Assembly (NCBI GenBank): GCA_964426355.1
Contig: CAYRRA010000098.1
Location: 1 to 16,633, forward strand
DNA from: JAJFTV01 sp964426355
GTDB taxonomy: Bacteria; Chloroflexota; Anaerolineae; Anaerolineales; Anaerolineaceae
Direction of reading: 5' to 3'
Length of the DNA: 16,633 nucleotides
The notes under the pieces are model-generated. The model was not told where the DNA came from. It saw nothing but the letters and a program-made list of their open reading frames with translations, and searched no databases. The position numbers were made by a program, and so were the translations under genes. Below, piece by piece: positions 1 through 7,547 of the stretch. How positions within the stretch are numbered: the first letter of the stretch is position 1; every line of letters begins with the position of its first letter.

Positions 1-520
1 AGCAGTGGTAGCTGCGCTCAAACAATTCCCCCGCTTCAACGCCAGCCTGGATACCGGCAAAGAAGAAATCATCCTCAAGCGCTATTACAACATCGGCGTC
101 GCGGTGGATACTGAGCGCGGGCTCATTGTTCCGGTGATAAAAAATGCCAATCAGAAAAGCCTGGCGGAGATCTCAAACGAGCTCAACGATGTGGTCCAGC
201 GAACCCGCAATGACCAGAACAACCTGGAGGAATTGCAGGGAGGCACATTTACCATCACCAACGCGGGCGTGCTCGGTGGCACCCATTTCAGCCCGATTAT
301 CAACTACCCTCAAGTTGCCATTTTAGGAATGGCGAAAGCCACCTGGCAGCCTGTTGTGAAAAAAGATGAAGACTGGCAGATGAACATTACGCCTCGCCTG
401 ATCCTGCCGCTGATCCTCACCTTCGACCATCGCGTTTTGGATGGCGGTGATGCCGCACGCTTCATGAACACGATCATCAAAATGCTGGAAGACCCGCAGA
501 AATTGATGCTTTGGATATAG
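1..520 (+). CDS. 2-oxo acid dehydrogenase E2 subunit (dihydrolipoamide acyltransferase), C-terminal part
   Basis: This is the catalytic-domain end of an E2 subunit, which moves the acyl group from lipoyl-lysine to coenzyme A in a pyruvate- or branched-chain-type 2-oxo acid dehydrogenase complex. The reading frame is open at the left edge (codon at 2-4), so the GTG at 5 is internal and the lipoyl and E1/E3-binding domains lie outside the window. Visible hallmarks are GVAVDTERGLIVPVI, TFTITNAG, and near the C-terminus FDHRVLDGGDAARF, which carries the catalytic His and Asp of the HxxxDG motif (coded at about 428-442). The protein ends in LWI and stops with TAG at 518. The E3 gene begins 41 nt downstream, supporting one operon. 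The complex's substrate (pyruvate, acetoin or branched-chain oxo acids) cannot be decided from this fragment. Confidence 0.93.
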   Translation, partial: AVVAALKQFPRFNASLDTGKEEIILKRYYNIGVAVDTERGLIVPVIKNANQKSLAEISNELNDVVQRTRNDQNNLEELQGGTFTITNAGVLGGTHFSPIINYPQVAILGMAKATWQPVVKKDEDWQMNITPRLILPLILTFDHRVLDGGDAARFMNTIIKMLEDPQKLMLWI

Positions 521-546
521 TCAACAACAGAAAAAATACGGTTAGT

Positions 547-554
547 AGAAAGGA
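547..554 (+). promoter_or_regulatory. Ribosome binding site that fixes the lpdA start
   Basis: AGAAAGGA lies 7 nt before ATG 562. An in-frame TTG at 511 would overlap the E2 gene and add 17 non-conserved residues, so this site argues for the start at 562. Confidence 0.7.
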
Positions 555-561
555 CGCATCT

Positions 562-1989
562 ATGGTAATGGGCGAAGAAACACTTGAGACCCAGGTCGCT
601 GTGATTGGGGGTGGACCGGGTGGTTATGCGGCTGCATTTCGCGCTGCCGACCTGGGATTGGATGTCGTGTTGATTGAAGAAGGCGAACGCCTGGGTGGGA
701 CCTGTCTGCTGCGGGGTTGTATCCCCTCCAAAGCTTTGCTGGAAACCGGCGCTTTGATTCAAAGGGCAAAAGAAGCCCAATCGCACGGGATCACATTTGG
801 GACCCCAAAAATCAACCTTGACCAGTTGCGTGGTTGGAAAGACAGCGTGGTTGACCGCCTGGTATCCGGTTTAGGTACGCTGGCAAAACATCGTGAGATC
901 GAGGTCATCCACGGACGAGCCACATTCACTTCCTCCACATCAGTTCGGCTTGAAGGTGCGGATATTCGCTACGTCAAATTCAGACATGCCATCCTCGCAA
1001 CCGGCAGCCGTCCAGCCGAACTGAAAGGGTTCCCCATTCACCCAGGCAGCCGCATCATGGATTCCACCGGGGCTTTAGACCTGGTGGACATCCCTGAAAA
1101 GCTGCTGGTGATTGGCGCCGGGTATATCGGCATGGAATTGGGTAGTGTGTATGCCTCGCTGGGGAGCAAGGTGACCCTGGTAGAAATGCTGGACAGCATC
1201 CTGCCCGGTGTAGACCCCGAATTGAGCAGACCACTGATGAAAAGCGTGCAAAAACTGTTTGAAGCGGTCTATCTTAAAACAAAAGTCGCCAGCATGGAAG
1301 AGAATGGCGATAAGGTTGACGTCACTTTTGAAGGCGAAGTCCCGGAGCTACAACAATCCTTCGACCGCGTACTCATCTCCATCGGGAGGCATCCGAACAG
1401 CGACCAGATTGGGCTGGAAAACACCTCTGTCCAACTGGATGAGCGAGGTTTTGTCATCGTCGATGAACAACGACGCACAACCGACAGCAAAATCTTTGCC
1501 GTGGGGGATGTGGCAGGCAACCCCATGCTGGCACACAAAGCAACTGCAGAAGGCAAAGTTGCTGCCGAGGTTATCGCCGGTCAACCAGTGGCGTATGATG
1601 TCAGCGTGATCCCTGCCATTGTCTATACCGACCCGGAAATCGCCTGGTGTGGTCTTACAGAAAGCGAAGCAAAGCAAAAGGGTTTGGATGTGGAAGTGAG
1701 CCGTTTGCCCTGGCGGGCTTCCGGGCGGGCACTGACCCTGAATGCACCGGATGGGCTGACAAAATTGATCTTCGATCGGAAGACACAGCGTTTGCTAGGT
1801 GTTGGGCTGGTTGGTCGCGGTGCAGAAAACCTGATTGCGGAAGGCGCACTGGCAGTTGAAATGGGCACAGTCGCACATGACCTCGCCCTGACGGTGCACC
1901 CGCACCCCACCTTATCAGAGACTCTAAGTGAGGCAGCGGACGTCTTCCTGGGTTTGCCGATCCATACTCTCCCGGCAAGAAAGAGATAA
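562..1989 (+). CDS. lpdA: Dihydrolipoamide dehydrogenase (E3)
   Basis: This FAD flavoprotein reoxidises dihydrolipoyl groups of the E2 subunit and passes electrons to NAD+ (EC 1.8.1.4). From ATG 562 it is 475 residues, typical for the family. The FAD-binding GGGPGGYAAAFRAA lies at about 16-29, and the redox disulphide motif GGTCLLRGCIPSK gives Cys48 and Cys53. ATGSRP is at about 146-151. The NAD-binding GAGYIGMELGS is at about 185-195. The second FAD motif, IFAVGDVAGNPMLAHKA, is at about 311-327. The dimer-interface catalytic pair is His448/Glu453 in HPHPTLSE. All key residues are present, so it should be active. It follows the E2 gene by 41 nt and is probably co-transcribed with it, serving that complex; it could also serve a glycine cleavage system elsewhere. 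The methyltransferase gene follows after 53 nt. Confidence 0.96.
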   Translation: MVMGEETLETQVAVIGGGPGGYAAAFRAADLGLDVVLIEEGERLGGTCLLRGCIPSKALLETGALIQRAKEAQSHGITFGTPKINLDQLRGWKDSVVDRLVSGLGTLAKHREIEVIHGRATFTSSTSVRLEGADIRYVKFRHAILATGSRPAELKGFPIHPGSRIMDSTGALDLVDIPEKLLVIGAGYIGMELGSVYASLGSKVTLVEMLDSILPGVDPELSRPLMKSVQKLFEAVYLKTKVASMEENGDKVDVTFEGEVPELQQSFDRVLISIGRHPNSDQIGLENTSVQLDERGFVIVDEQRRTTDSKIFAVGDVAGNPMLAHKATAEGKVAAEVIAGQPVAYDVSVIPAIVYTDPEIAWCGLTESEAKQKGLDVEVSRLPWRASGRALTLNAPDGLTKLIFDRKTQRLLGVGLVGRGAENLIAEGALAVEMGTVAHDLALTVHPHPTLSETLSEAADVFLGLPIHTLPARKR

Positions 1990-2042
1990 AATCACCTCAG
2001 CACAATACTGTTGCATTTTCACATCTATTTTGGAGACCGACC

Positions 2043-2825
2043 ATGTACGATTCACTCAGTCAAAATTATGACCGTTTTGTCAACTGGCAGAACCGGCTTG
2101 CCCACGAAATGCCATTCATTGTATCGCAGCTTGAAAGCCCGGGGAAAGAACCCAGTCAAATCAGTGTTTTGGACACTGCCTGCGGTACCGGTATGCACGT
2201 AATCGAGTTGAAAAAGCGCGGCTACCAGGCTTATGGCACAGACCTCAACAAAGCCATGATTTTACAAGCACTTGAAAATGCTGCTGCATTTAATGTCAGT
2301 TCATGTTTCAAAGCCGTGGGGTTTGGAGAAATTTCCCAATACGTCAAGAAGAACCAATTCAGCGGTGGGTTTGATGCCCTGCTCTGCCTGGGTAATTCTC
2401 TTCCTCATATCCTTAGCAGGTCAGACCTGGACGCAGCCCTGGCTGATTTTAGAGAATGCCTGGCATCGGGTGGGTTTTTGTTAATCCAGAACCGAAATTT
2501 TGACAACGTGATCCAGAACCGCCAACGTTGGATGGAACCGCAGTCCTTTCATTCAAAAGACGGCGAGTGGGTTTTTATCCGCTTCTATGACTTTGAGCCA
2601 GATGGGAGCATTCACTTCCATATACTCACCTTACACCGCCAGGAAAGCCCAGAATGGGAACAGCATGTGGAGAGCACCCATCTGTTCCCCTGGACTGCAC
2701 AAACAATGACAAAGGCGTTGGAAGAAGCCGGGTTTACAAAAATTAACTTATTTGGCAGCATGGCAGGAGAGCCGTTCAACCTGGAGACAAGCGGCAACCT
2801 GATTATTCGGGCTGAGTTGGAGTGA
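2043..2825 (+). CDS. Class I SAM-dependent methyltransferase
   Basis: A 260-residue protein with a Rossmann methyltransferase fold. Motif I is VLDTACGTG (about 42-50), followed by the acidic ribose-binding Asp67 in YGTDLN. Another conserved strand is FDALLCLGNSLPHI (about 110-123). The LGNSLPH block resembles the LGNSFAHL block of glycine/sarcosine N-methyltransferases, so small amine substrates are possible, but the substrate cannot be read from the sequence. There is no signal peptide, so it is probably cytoplasmic. A GGAG at 2032-2035, 7 nt before the ATG, supports the start. It lies 53 nt after lpdA on the same strand and may be the last gene of that transcript. Its 3' end overlaps the 3' end of the convergent toroid gene by 23 nt, and no terminator is visible between them. 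Confidence 0.85.
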   Translation: MYDSLSQNYDRFVNWQNRLAHEMPFIVSQLESPGKEPSQISVLDTACGTGMHVIELKKRGYQAYGTDLNKAMILQALENAAAFNVSSCFKAVGFGEISQYVKKNQFSGGFDALLCLGNSLPHILSRSDLDAALADFRECLASGGFLLIQNRNFDNVIQNRQRWMEPQSFHSKDGEWVFIRFYDFEPDGSIHFHILTLHRQESPEWEQHVESTHLFPWTAQTMTKALEEAGFTKINLFGSMAGEPFNLETSGNLIIRAELE

Positions 2826-3792
2826 ATTGCCCAATCCGCTTTTGAATGCGTAAAACCAGGAATGTTAGCCAGGGGGATGCCTGTTTCTTATCTGAAAATG
2901 ACCATTCTTTCCAGGACTGATAGATGGAACCAGCCCGATAATAACCGGTTGGATCAACCATGCTTACCAAAACGCGCACCATCTCATGAAAACGTTCATC
3001 GGAATGAACAAATTGAAAACGGCTGAGTACATCCATCACATGCAACAGGTCATACCACACGAATGGGTATTTAAGTCGCCGGTACTTTTTACCAACCCCA
3101 AAAAGGTAATATTTCTTTCCCCATTCACTTGCCCAATGATCTAATAACATTTCTGCCGCCCGGGACGCAGCCGGAAGATTCTCGTTGCTCGGAATCAAAG
3201 ACAGAGCCTTCAACGCAAACAGATTAGCAATCGGGCAAGGGTCATCACGCTTGCCAGGTCCCCGAAAACGACCCAATTCTGTTGCCGCACGGCAACGAAA
3301 ACCGTTCTCATCCACCTGATTAATCAAGTGGATAAGTGCTTTTTTCACACTTGGGTCATCCTCTAATCTAAATGAAATCAAAGCATGAAGCAGCAAAGGT
3401 GCATCACAAGCTACCCAAGCCCAGGTATCCTTGTTATTGCCTCCAAAAGCACTTGGAATAAATAGCAGTGTCTGAAATGCGCCTTCGTCCGATTGTCGAG
3501 AAACGATTCGTTCGACCACATCAGCAATGCCTTCATCCTCATTTCGCATTCCGAAATCTGCCAGTACACCCAGTACGTGGATGGGATGCGATGCATCATT
3601 ATGGCGTTTCAATGTTGGCTCACCCCATCTTTGCGCTTCTGCCAACAACTTCTTCACCGAACTGTGCATCAGCATATCATTTCTTGCTGCGGCTGTCATT
3701 GGGTCATCTTCGGATCGATCTAACAAATCGATCCAGGTGCGGTAACGCGTCCAGGGTTCATTTGAGTTTAACAAGTAATCAATCACGTCCAT
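2803..3792 (-). CDS. Alpha/alpha-toroid (terpenoid cyclase/prenyltransferase-like) protein, second copy
   Basis: A 329-residue protein of helical repeats like those of the terpenoid cyclase/prenyltransferase alpha/alpha-toroid superfamily. Repeat-like turns are seen at IVSRQSDEGAFQTL (about 97-110), NQVDENGFR (158-166) and VSMVDPTGYYRAG (276-288). The W-V-A-C-D-A-P-L-L-L-H-A-L stretch (126-138) and D-D-P-C-P-I-A-N-L-F-A-L (183-194) are helix starts with conserved-looking Cys. It is clearly related to the upstream gene at the C-terminus: YDLLHVMDVLSR matches VTDLLQVVESLAR, and ASPWLTFLVLRI matches NKWVTLRVLNVL. No DxDD or other cyclase acid motif was found, so calling it a cyclase would be wrong. 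The start is ATG 3792, with GGAG 6 nt upstream; an in-frame TTG at 3798 is a poorer choice. It overlaps the upstream gene's stop by 14 nt. Function unknown. Confidence 0.8.
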   Translation of the reverse strand: MDVIDYLLNSNEPWTRYRTWIDLLDRSEDDPMTAAARNDMLMHSSVKKLLAEAQRWGEPTLKRHNDASHPIHVLGVLADFGMRNEDEGIADVVERIVSRQSDEGAFQTLLFIPSAFGGNNKDTWAWVACDAPLLLHALISFRLEDDPSVKKALIHLINQVDENGFRCRAATELGRFRGPGKRDDPCPIANLFALKALSLIPSNENLPAASRAAEMLLDHWASEWGKKYYLFGVGKKYRRLKYPFVWYDLLHVMDVLSRFQFVHSDERFHEMVRVLVSMVDPTGYYRAGSIYQSWKEWSFSDKKQASPWLTFLVLRIQKRIGQFTPTQPE

Positions 3793-4810
3793 ACTCAACT
3801 CCTGCCAGTTTTAGCACATTTAAAACACGAAGCGTAACCCATTTATTGGGTTGTCTTTTCTCGCCATAGTACCCCCAAGTTTTTCCCTCATAGCTGTACT
3901 CCATCATCCAACGCCCCTGTTCATCTCGTTTGTCAATGATTAATTGGAGCGCATTTTGCAGTCGGGGGTCACTTCCGTAGCCCAGCCTTGCCAATGATTC
4001 AACAACCTGAAGCAAATCGGTAACATAAAACACCGGAAACCCGAACTTCCACCAGTTTCCACTCGGTTTGCCCGTCCACGGTGAAGGGTATTCTGCTCGC
4101 GCAGGATCACAACTGAAAAGAAAATCAACACCCATTGAAATCGCTTTTCTAACCTGTTCGGTGCGCTGTTCTTCTGGAATCTTGCTCATTGCCAGCAACT
4201 CTTTGGCTGCCCCCCAGGCACAGGCTTCTTTCATGTTCGCACCACAGGCAAAGAGGGGTCCGCAATTCCCCGCATAATAACGCAAGCCGGCATTTTTCTC
4301 TTCCAGTGGGGCGATCCCATCCCCTGTGATGCTGCGCGCCATCCACTCTAACGCAAGATCAAGGCGGTTATCCACCACCCCCAGGTCCTGCAATGCCAGG
4401 CAAAGGTTGCCCTGCAAGCAGTCCATTGTTCCAGATGGCGCTCCGCTGGAGGTAAATTGCCCATTTTTGGTTAACCCATGCTCCAGCATGTATTCGCACG
4501 CCCGCAAAATGCGCTCATCGTTTCGTACCGATGCCCCCAACTGCGCCAGCAGAACCAGTGACCAGACGCTGGAATAATACTTAGGGTTGTAGCCTGAACC
4601 AGGTTTAGACCAGTAGCCTTGCGGTTCCATGGCGTCTAAAACCTGCGCGATTTGCCCACTGGTATGGGCAGCCTGCCTGGATGCATTCTGCTCTGCTGGC
4701 GAAAATGATTCATTGCACAGGTCTCTCATCGCAAGGTAACGCACGCCCAGGTCATCTGGCTCTAACAGCCAGGAAAATGTTACTTTCGGTATCCATAATT
4801 TACGTTCCAT
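3779..4810 (-). CDS. Alpha/alpha-toroid (terpenoid cyclase/prenyltransferase-like) protein, first copy
   Basis: A 343-residue soluble protein. The N-terminal FSWLLEPDDLGVRYLAMRDL (about 12-31) and the YWSKPGSGYNPKYYSSVWSL block (66-85) are typical of a helical-toroid family that databases sometimes label squalene/prenyltransferase-like or, from memory, even NifH by mistake. Nothing here resembles nitrogenase reductase: there is no P-loop. The middle is rich in Cys: DCLQGNLC (130-137), GNCGPLFACG (181-190) and EACAWG (195-200). These could bind a metal as in other toroid enzymes, but that is inference. The C-terminal DEQGRWMMEYSYEGKTWGYYGEK resembles a QW-type repeat. The start is ATG 4810, with GGAGG about 10 nt upstream. 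The gap from the BtrH-like gene is 27 nt, and the stop overlaps the next toroid gene. Function unknown. Confidence 0.8.
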   Translation of the reverse strand: MERKLWIPKVTFSWLLEPDDLGVRYLAMRDLCNESFSPAEQNASRQAAHTSGQIAQVLDAMEPQGYWSKPGSGYNPKYYSSVWSLVLLAQLGASVRNDERILRACEYMLEHGLTKNGQFTSSGAPSGTMDCLQGNLCLALQDLGVVDNRLDLALEWMARSITGDGIAPLEEKNAGLRYYAGNCGPLFACGANMKEACAWGAAKELLAMSKIPEEQRTEQVRKAISMGVDFLFSCDPARAEYPSPWTGKPSGNWWKFGFPVFYVTDLLQVVESLARLGYGSDPRLQNALQLIIDKRDEQGRWMMEYSYEGKTWGYYGEKRQPNKWVTLRVLNVLKLAGVEYGRD

Positions 4811-4837
4811 TGCCCGTCATCCTCCACATCCTTTTAT

Positions 4838-5872
4838 TCACGCCACCCTCTCGTATAGACCCGCCCAAATACTCTCTTCCTCATCAGCAAGCGAGTACAG
4901 GCTTTCCGAGACCTGGCTCAAAATACTCGCGGGTTGTTCTGCTGTGTAAGCCTTTTCAAAAAGAGCGGCTTGTTCATCCCAACGCTGAGCAATTCCCTGC
5001 ATTCGTTGAGCATATTGACCCAACTGAATATCGTCCAGCAATGGAGCAGCTTCTTCTAAAAAGCGCGCATACATGCTTCTGAACAAACCACCTCCAGTGC
5101 CTCCGCGCGCGTCAATCATAATCGCAGTATTGATACAGGTATCACGCAGGTCTTTTTCGGACAAAACTGAACTCCATTTCAGGATACTTTCAGCGCATTT
5201 ACGGATACCTTTGCCACCCAGGTTGGAAATAGGTGGTTGCAGCATACCTTGAGCGCATTCACGGATGGCGTTCTTAACCTCATCAGCTTCAATAGAATGT
5301 GCCTTAGAAAAATCAAATTCATACCAGGCATGCCCTGGTGGGAATGGTTTAAATTTCGAAGCTCTTGCTTTCGCAAGCGTCTCCAATGGCACCTCATGCA
5401 AAGCCTCATCACGGTCAGCAATCAGCACCTTAGCGCTCTTCTCGTCGTAACCACACACGACCACCGCGTGCGCGCCAAAATGGTATTCCTCCCCGCCAAA
5501 ATCAAAATAAGGCAAGAACCCCATGTCTAAAAGCAGCATGACCGGTTGATTGGAACCCAGCATCTCCAACAGACGGGTTGAAGCTTTGCGCGCGCTGCCG
5601 GTACGAAACGTTTCAACCTGTACACCAGTGCGCCTGCCGCATGTTTTTTCCAGACCTCCCACACCAGGGCGTTCAAAATTAGCCCTGCCGCCGATAAACG
5701 GTAAGGAACTGCGCATGTGCCAGTATATGAAGCCCACACCAGCACCTGACCCCAGCAGCATCTCTTCGCTCACGGGGTATCGATGATACGCATAAATATG
5801 TCGGAGCGAACCGGTGATACAGTGATGCGTAGTAAAATGGTCAAAACCAGGGATGGGTTCAATGCTCGTCAT
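4838..5872 (-). CDS. BtrH N-terminal domain / DUF4872 protein (papain-like fold)
   Basis: A 344-residue protein matching the BtrH_N plus DUF4872 architecture. BtrH itself transfers an amino-acyl side chain from a carrier protein to an aminoglycoside in butirosin biosynthesis, and its fold is related to C39/papain-like peptidases. The N-terminal HHCITGSLRHI gives a candidate nucleophile, Cys18. EYHFGAHAVVVCGYD gives His135, and IADRD gives Asp153, together a plausible Cys-His-Asp triad. The helical remainder (about 190-344) is the DUF4872 part. No signal peptide or membrane segment is seen. No aminoglycoside or carrier-protein genes lie nearby, so the substrate is unknown; acyl transfer or amide hydrolysis are the likely chemistries. 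The ATG at 5872 shares one base with the stop of the GyrI-like gene (TGATG), so translation is probably coupled. Confidence 0.82.
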   Translation of the reverse strand: MTSIEPIPGFDHFTTHHCITGSLRHIYAYHRYPVSEEMLLGSGAGVGFIYWHMRSSLPFIGGRANFERPGVGGLEKTCGRRTGVQVETFRTGSARKASTRLLEMLGSNQPVMLLLDMGFLPYFDFGGEEYHFGAHAVVVCGYDEKSAKVLIADRDEALHEVPLETLAKARASKFKPFPPGHAWYEFDFSKAHSIEADEVKNAIRECAQGMLQPPISNLGGKGIRKCAESILKWSSVLSEKDLRDTCINTAIMIDARGGTGGGLFRSMYARFLEEAAPLLDDIQLGQYAQRMQGIAQRWDEQAALFEKAYTAEQPASILSQVSESLYSLADEEESIWAGLYERVA

Positions 5873-6510
5873 CAGGCTCCTCTCGGCTTTTCTATAGGTT
5901 GGCGCAGTACCGTTTTAAGCTTTTCCGGTGCAGCTTTGCGAGGGTCACCCAGGTAAATCTCATGATGTTTCCCGCGGAAAATATAGCCGTTTTCCTGAGC
6001 GAACAAATCCATTTTTTCCAGGGTTCTCGGTTCATCCGAATAAGGACCGACGTGAAGGGTTTGCATACTCAAACCCTCATGAAAAACCTCAAAGTGCAAT
6101 AATTGTAAAGCCGGGTTGGGTTTCTTTTTTGCTACCTGTTGCAATGCTTCTTGAAACATCTCCTCAGTGATATGTTCCGGTTGTAGAATCATCGCGGTCC
6201 AATGCCAGTTATCCGGCTTGCGGATATCGAAAACACCTTCCTCCACCCACCAAAGCGCTTCCAAGCCCATCACTGTGTAATCGACCGGGTTTTCTTTGCG
6301 CAGCTTTGAAGCAAATTTTAGCGTGTAAGACATGCTGAACAGCGCCCCCATCGCCTGCTGAAAAGCCTGAGAAGTACCTGGCAACGCTCCTGGCTCAATC
6401 AGCCCATCGATCATGAGAAATCGCAGGCTCGGAACATCGACAATGGTTACCTTTTTTGCAGAAGCCTGGAATATGTGTTGGTATTCTTTACGTAAGTCAA
6501 TTTTTCCCAT
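5872..6510 (-). CDS. GyrI-like small-molecule-binding domain protein
   Basis: A 212-residue stand-alone GyrI-like protein with no DNA-binding domain. Family hallmarks are YTVMGLEALWWVEEG (about 78-92), WHWTAMILQPEHIT (102-115), LHVGPYSDEPRTL (152-164) and GKHHEIYLGDPRK (180-192), ending in TVLRQPIEKP. The length is normal for this stand-alone subfamily. Related proteins bind drugs or toxins, and some are reported to hydrolyse cyclopropanoid genotoxins; whether this one is a hydrolase or only a binder cannot be told here. The start is ATG 6510 with a strong GGAGG 5 nt upstream. It lies 17 nt after the WYL regulator gene and abuts the BtrH-like gene, so it is the second gene of the operon and may bind the same ligand the regulator senses. 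Confidence 0.88.
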   Translation of the reverse strand: MGKIDLRKEYQHIFQASAKKVTIVDVPSLRFLMIDGLIEPGALPGTSQAFQQAMGALFSMSYTLKFASKLRKENPVDYTVMGLEALWWVEEGVFDIRKPDNWHWTAMILQPEHITEEMFQEALQQVAKKKPNPALQLLHFEVFHEGLSMQTLHVGPYSDEPRTLEKMDLFAQENGYIFRGKHHEIYLGDPRKAAPEKLKTVLRQPIEKPRGA

Positions 6511-6527
6511 CTTTCCCTCCGATTTGT

Positions 6528-7484
6528 TTACTCATCTTGATAATGCTCCAATATGCCATGTGCCCAATCGACCATCAGCCGGCATGCCTCCACCGGTTCA
6601 ATAATTTCAACGATAGGTCCAAACCCCATTGCCAGGCTCACCCCCCATTCAAGCCTCGGTGAAAGGTAAGTCACCACAACAGAACCGTCCGGTCGGGTTT
6701 CCATCTTCTTCCAGGTTGTGCGGTTGTCAAATGCTGCTCCCGCAAATTCTGGTAAAAAGCGCATGGTTATTTCAACCTCTGGCTGTGGGAGCTGTTCATT
6801 CAAAAAAGATTTCAGGTTAAATTCATCCTGAGGCAAAAAGACCTGTTCCAGCAGATGTATCTCAACAATACGATCTACCCGGAAAGAACGCATTTCATTG
6901 CGCAGCTCACAAAAAGCCACCAGGTACCACCAACCCCAGCGATAGACCAGACCATACGGATGAACAATGCGGTCACTCGTCTCCAGTTTCCCACTGCTTT
7001 GATACCGGATGCGCAGCTTTCGATGTTCGCGGCAGGTACTGCGGATTTTTTCCAACGCCAGGCTTACTGTTTGCGGGTCGGAGCGATGAAAACCGGTCGC
7101 ATAAAGGGTGTGTCTCGCCCAGGCGATTTCAAGCTGCTGCTCATCCGGCAGCACATTCTCCAGCTTGGCTAAAGCACTGCGGGCAGCTTCGCGGTAAAGT
7201 TTCCCCCACATCTCCTCAACCAGGTTAACACCCAAGAGCAACGCAGCAGCTTCTTCTGGGCTAAAAACCAATGGCGGCATCTTATATCCACGCACCAATG
7301 AAAAGCCCCCGTAAGGACCTCGCTCTGAATACACTGGAATACCCATCTCATCCAGCATCGCAAAATATCGATGCAAGGTACGCACAGATACACCTAATTC
7401 ATTTGCCAGATCACAAGCTTTCTGGTTGGGTCTGCGCTGCAGCAGCATGACCAGGTTGATCAATCGGGTAGCCGTATTTGCCAC
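6528..7484 (-). CDS. YafY-type HTH/WYL-domain transcriptional regulator
   Basis: A 318-residue regulator. The N-terminal HTH_11-type helix-turn-helix spans about 5-60, with LANELGVSVRTLHRYFAMLDEMGIPVYSERGPYGGFSL the typical core and wing. The WYL domain follows, with HPYGLVYRWGWWYLVAFC (about 175-192; WYL tripeptide at 186-188) and RSFRVDRIVEI (199-209). A WCX-like C-terminal part contains the EVEITMRF strand. WYL domains sense ligands, often small molecules or nucleic acid. The start is GTG 7484 with GGAG 6 nt upstream; no better in-frame ATG lies nearby. It is the first gene of the five-gene operon and is preceded by a perfect palindrome that overlaps the predicted promoter, so autoregulation is likely. 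Whether it represses or activates is not visible. Confidence 0.93.
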   Translation of the reverse strand: MANTATRLINLVMLLQRRPNQKACDLANELGVSVRTLHRYFAMLDEMGIPVYSERGPYGGFSLVRGYKMPPLVFSPEEAAALLLGVNLVEEMWGKLYREAARSALAKLENVLPDEQQLEIAWARHTLYATGFHRSDPQTVSLALEKIRSTCREHRKLRIRYQSSGKLETSDRIVHPYGLVYRWGWWYLVAFCELRNEMRSFRVDRIVEIHLLEQVFLPQDEFNLKSFLNEQLPQPEVEITMRFLPEFAGAAFDNRTTWKKMETRPDGSVVVTYLSPRLEWGVSLAMGFGPIVEIIEPVEACRLMVDWAHGILEHYQDE

Positions 7485-7519
7485 AATTTTCTCCGCATTT
7501 GTTCCACAGTCCTGAACAC

Positions 7520-7547
7520 ATTAAACGATACAGTATATATATGTCAT
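7520..7547 (-). promoter_or_regulatory. Predicted sigma-70 promoter of the WYL regulator operon
   Basis: On the minus strand, ATGACA (7547-7542) as -35 and TTTAAT (7525-7520) as -10 are separated by 16 nt, each one mismatch from consensus. The start point would fall near 7513, giving a leader of about 28 nt before GTG 7484. The -35 box lies inside the palindrome at 7537-7561. Confidence 0.5.

Noticed and set aside
511..561. TTG start for lpdA, adding 17 residues
   Set aside because: The extension overlaps the E2 gene, looks non-conserved, and a good ribosome binding site precedes ATG 562.
310..786. 158-residue open frame on the minus strand
   Set aside because: It lies antisense across the E2 and lpdA genes, whose products are clearly conserved; its own sequence is low-complexity and unlike any family.
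3793..3798. TTG start two codons upstream of the second toroid gene
   Set aside because: The GGAG site lies at the right distance for ATG 3792 and is immediately adjacent to the TTG.
2803..4810. Functional squalene-hopene or other terpene cyclase
   Set aside because: No DxDD or other catalytic acid motif was found, and both proteins are about half the length of such cyclases.
3779..4810. Nitrogenase iron protein (NifH)
   Set aside because: Related toroid proteins may carry that label, but there is no P-loop and no cluster-binding motif of NifH.
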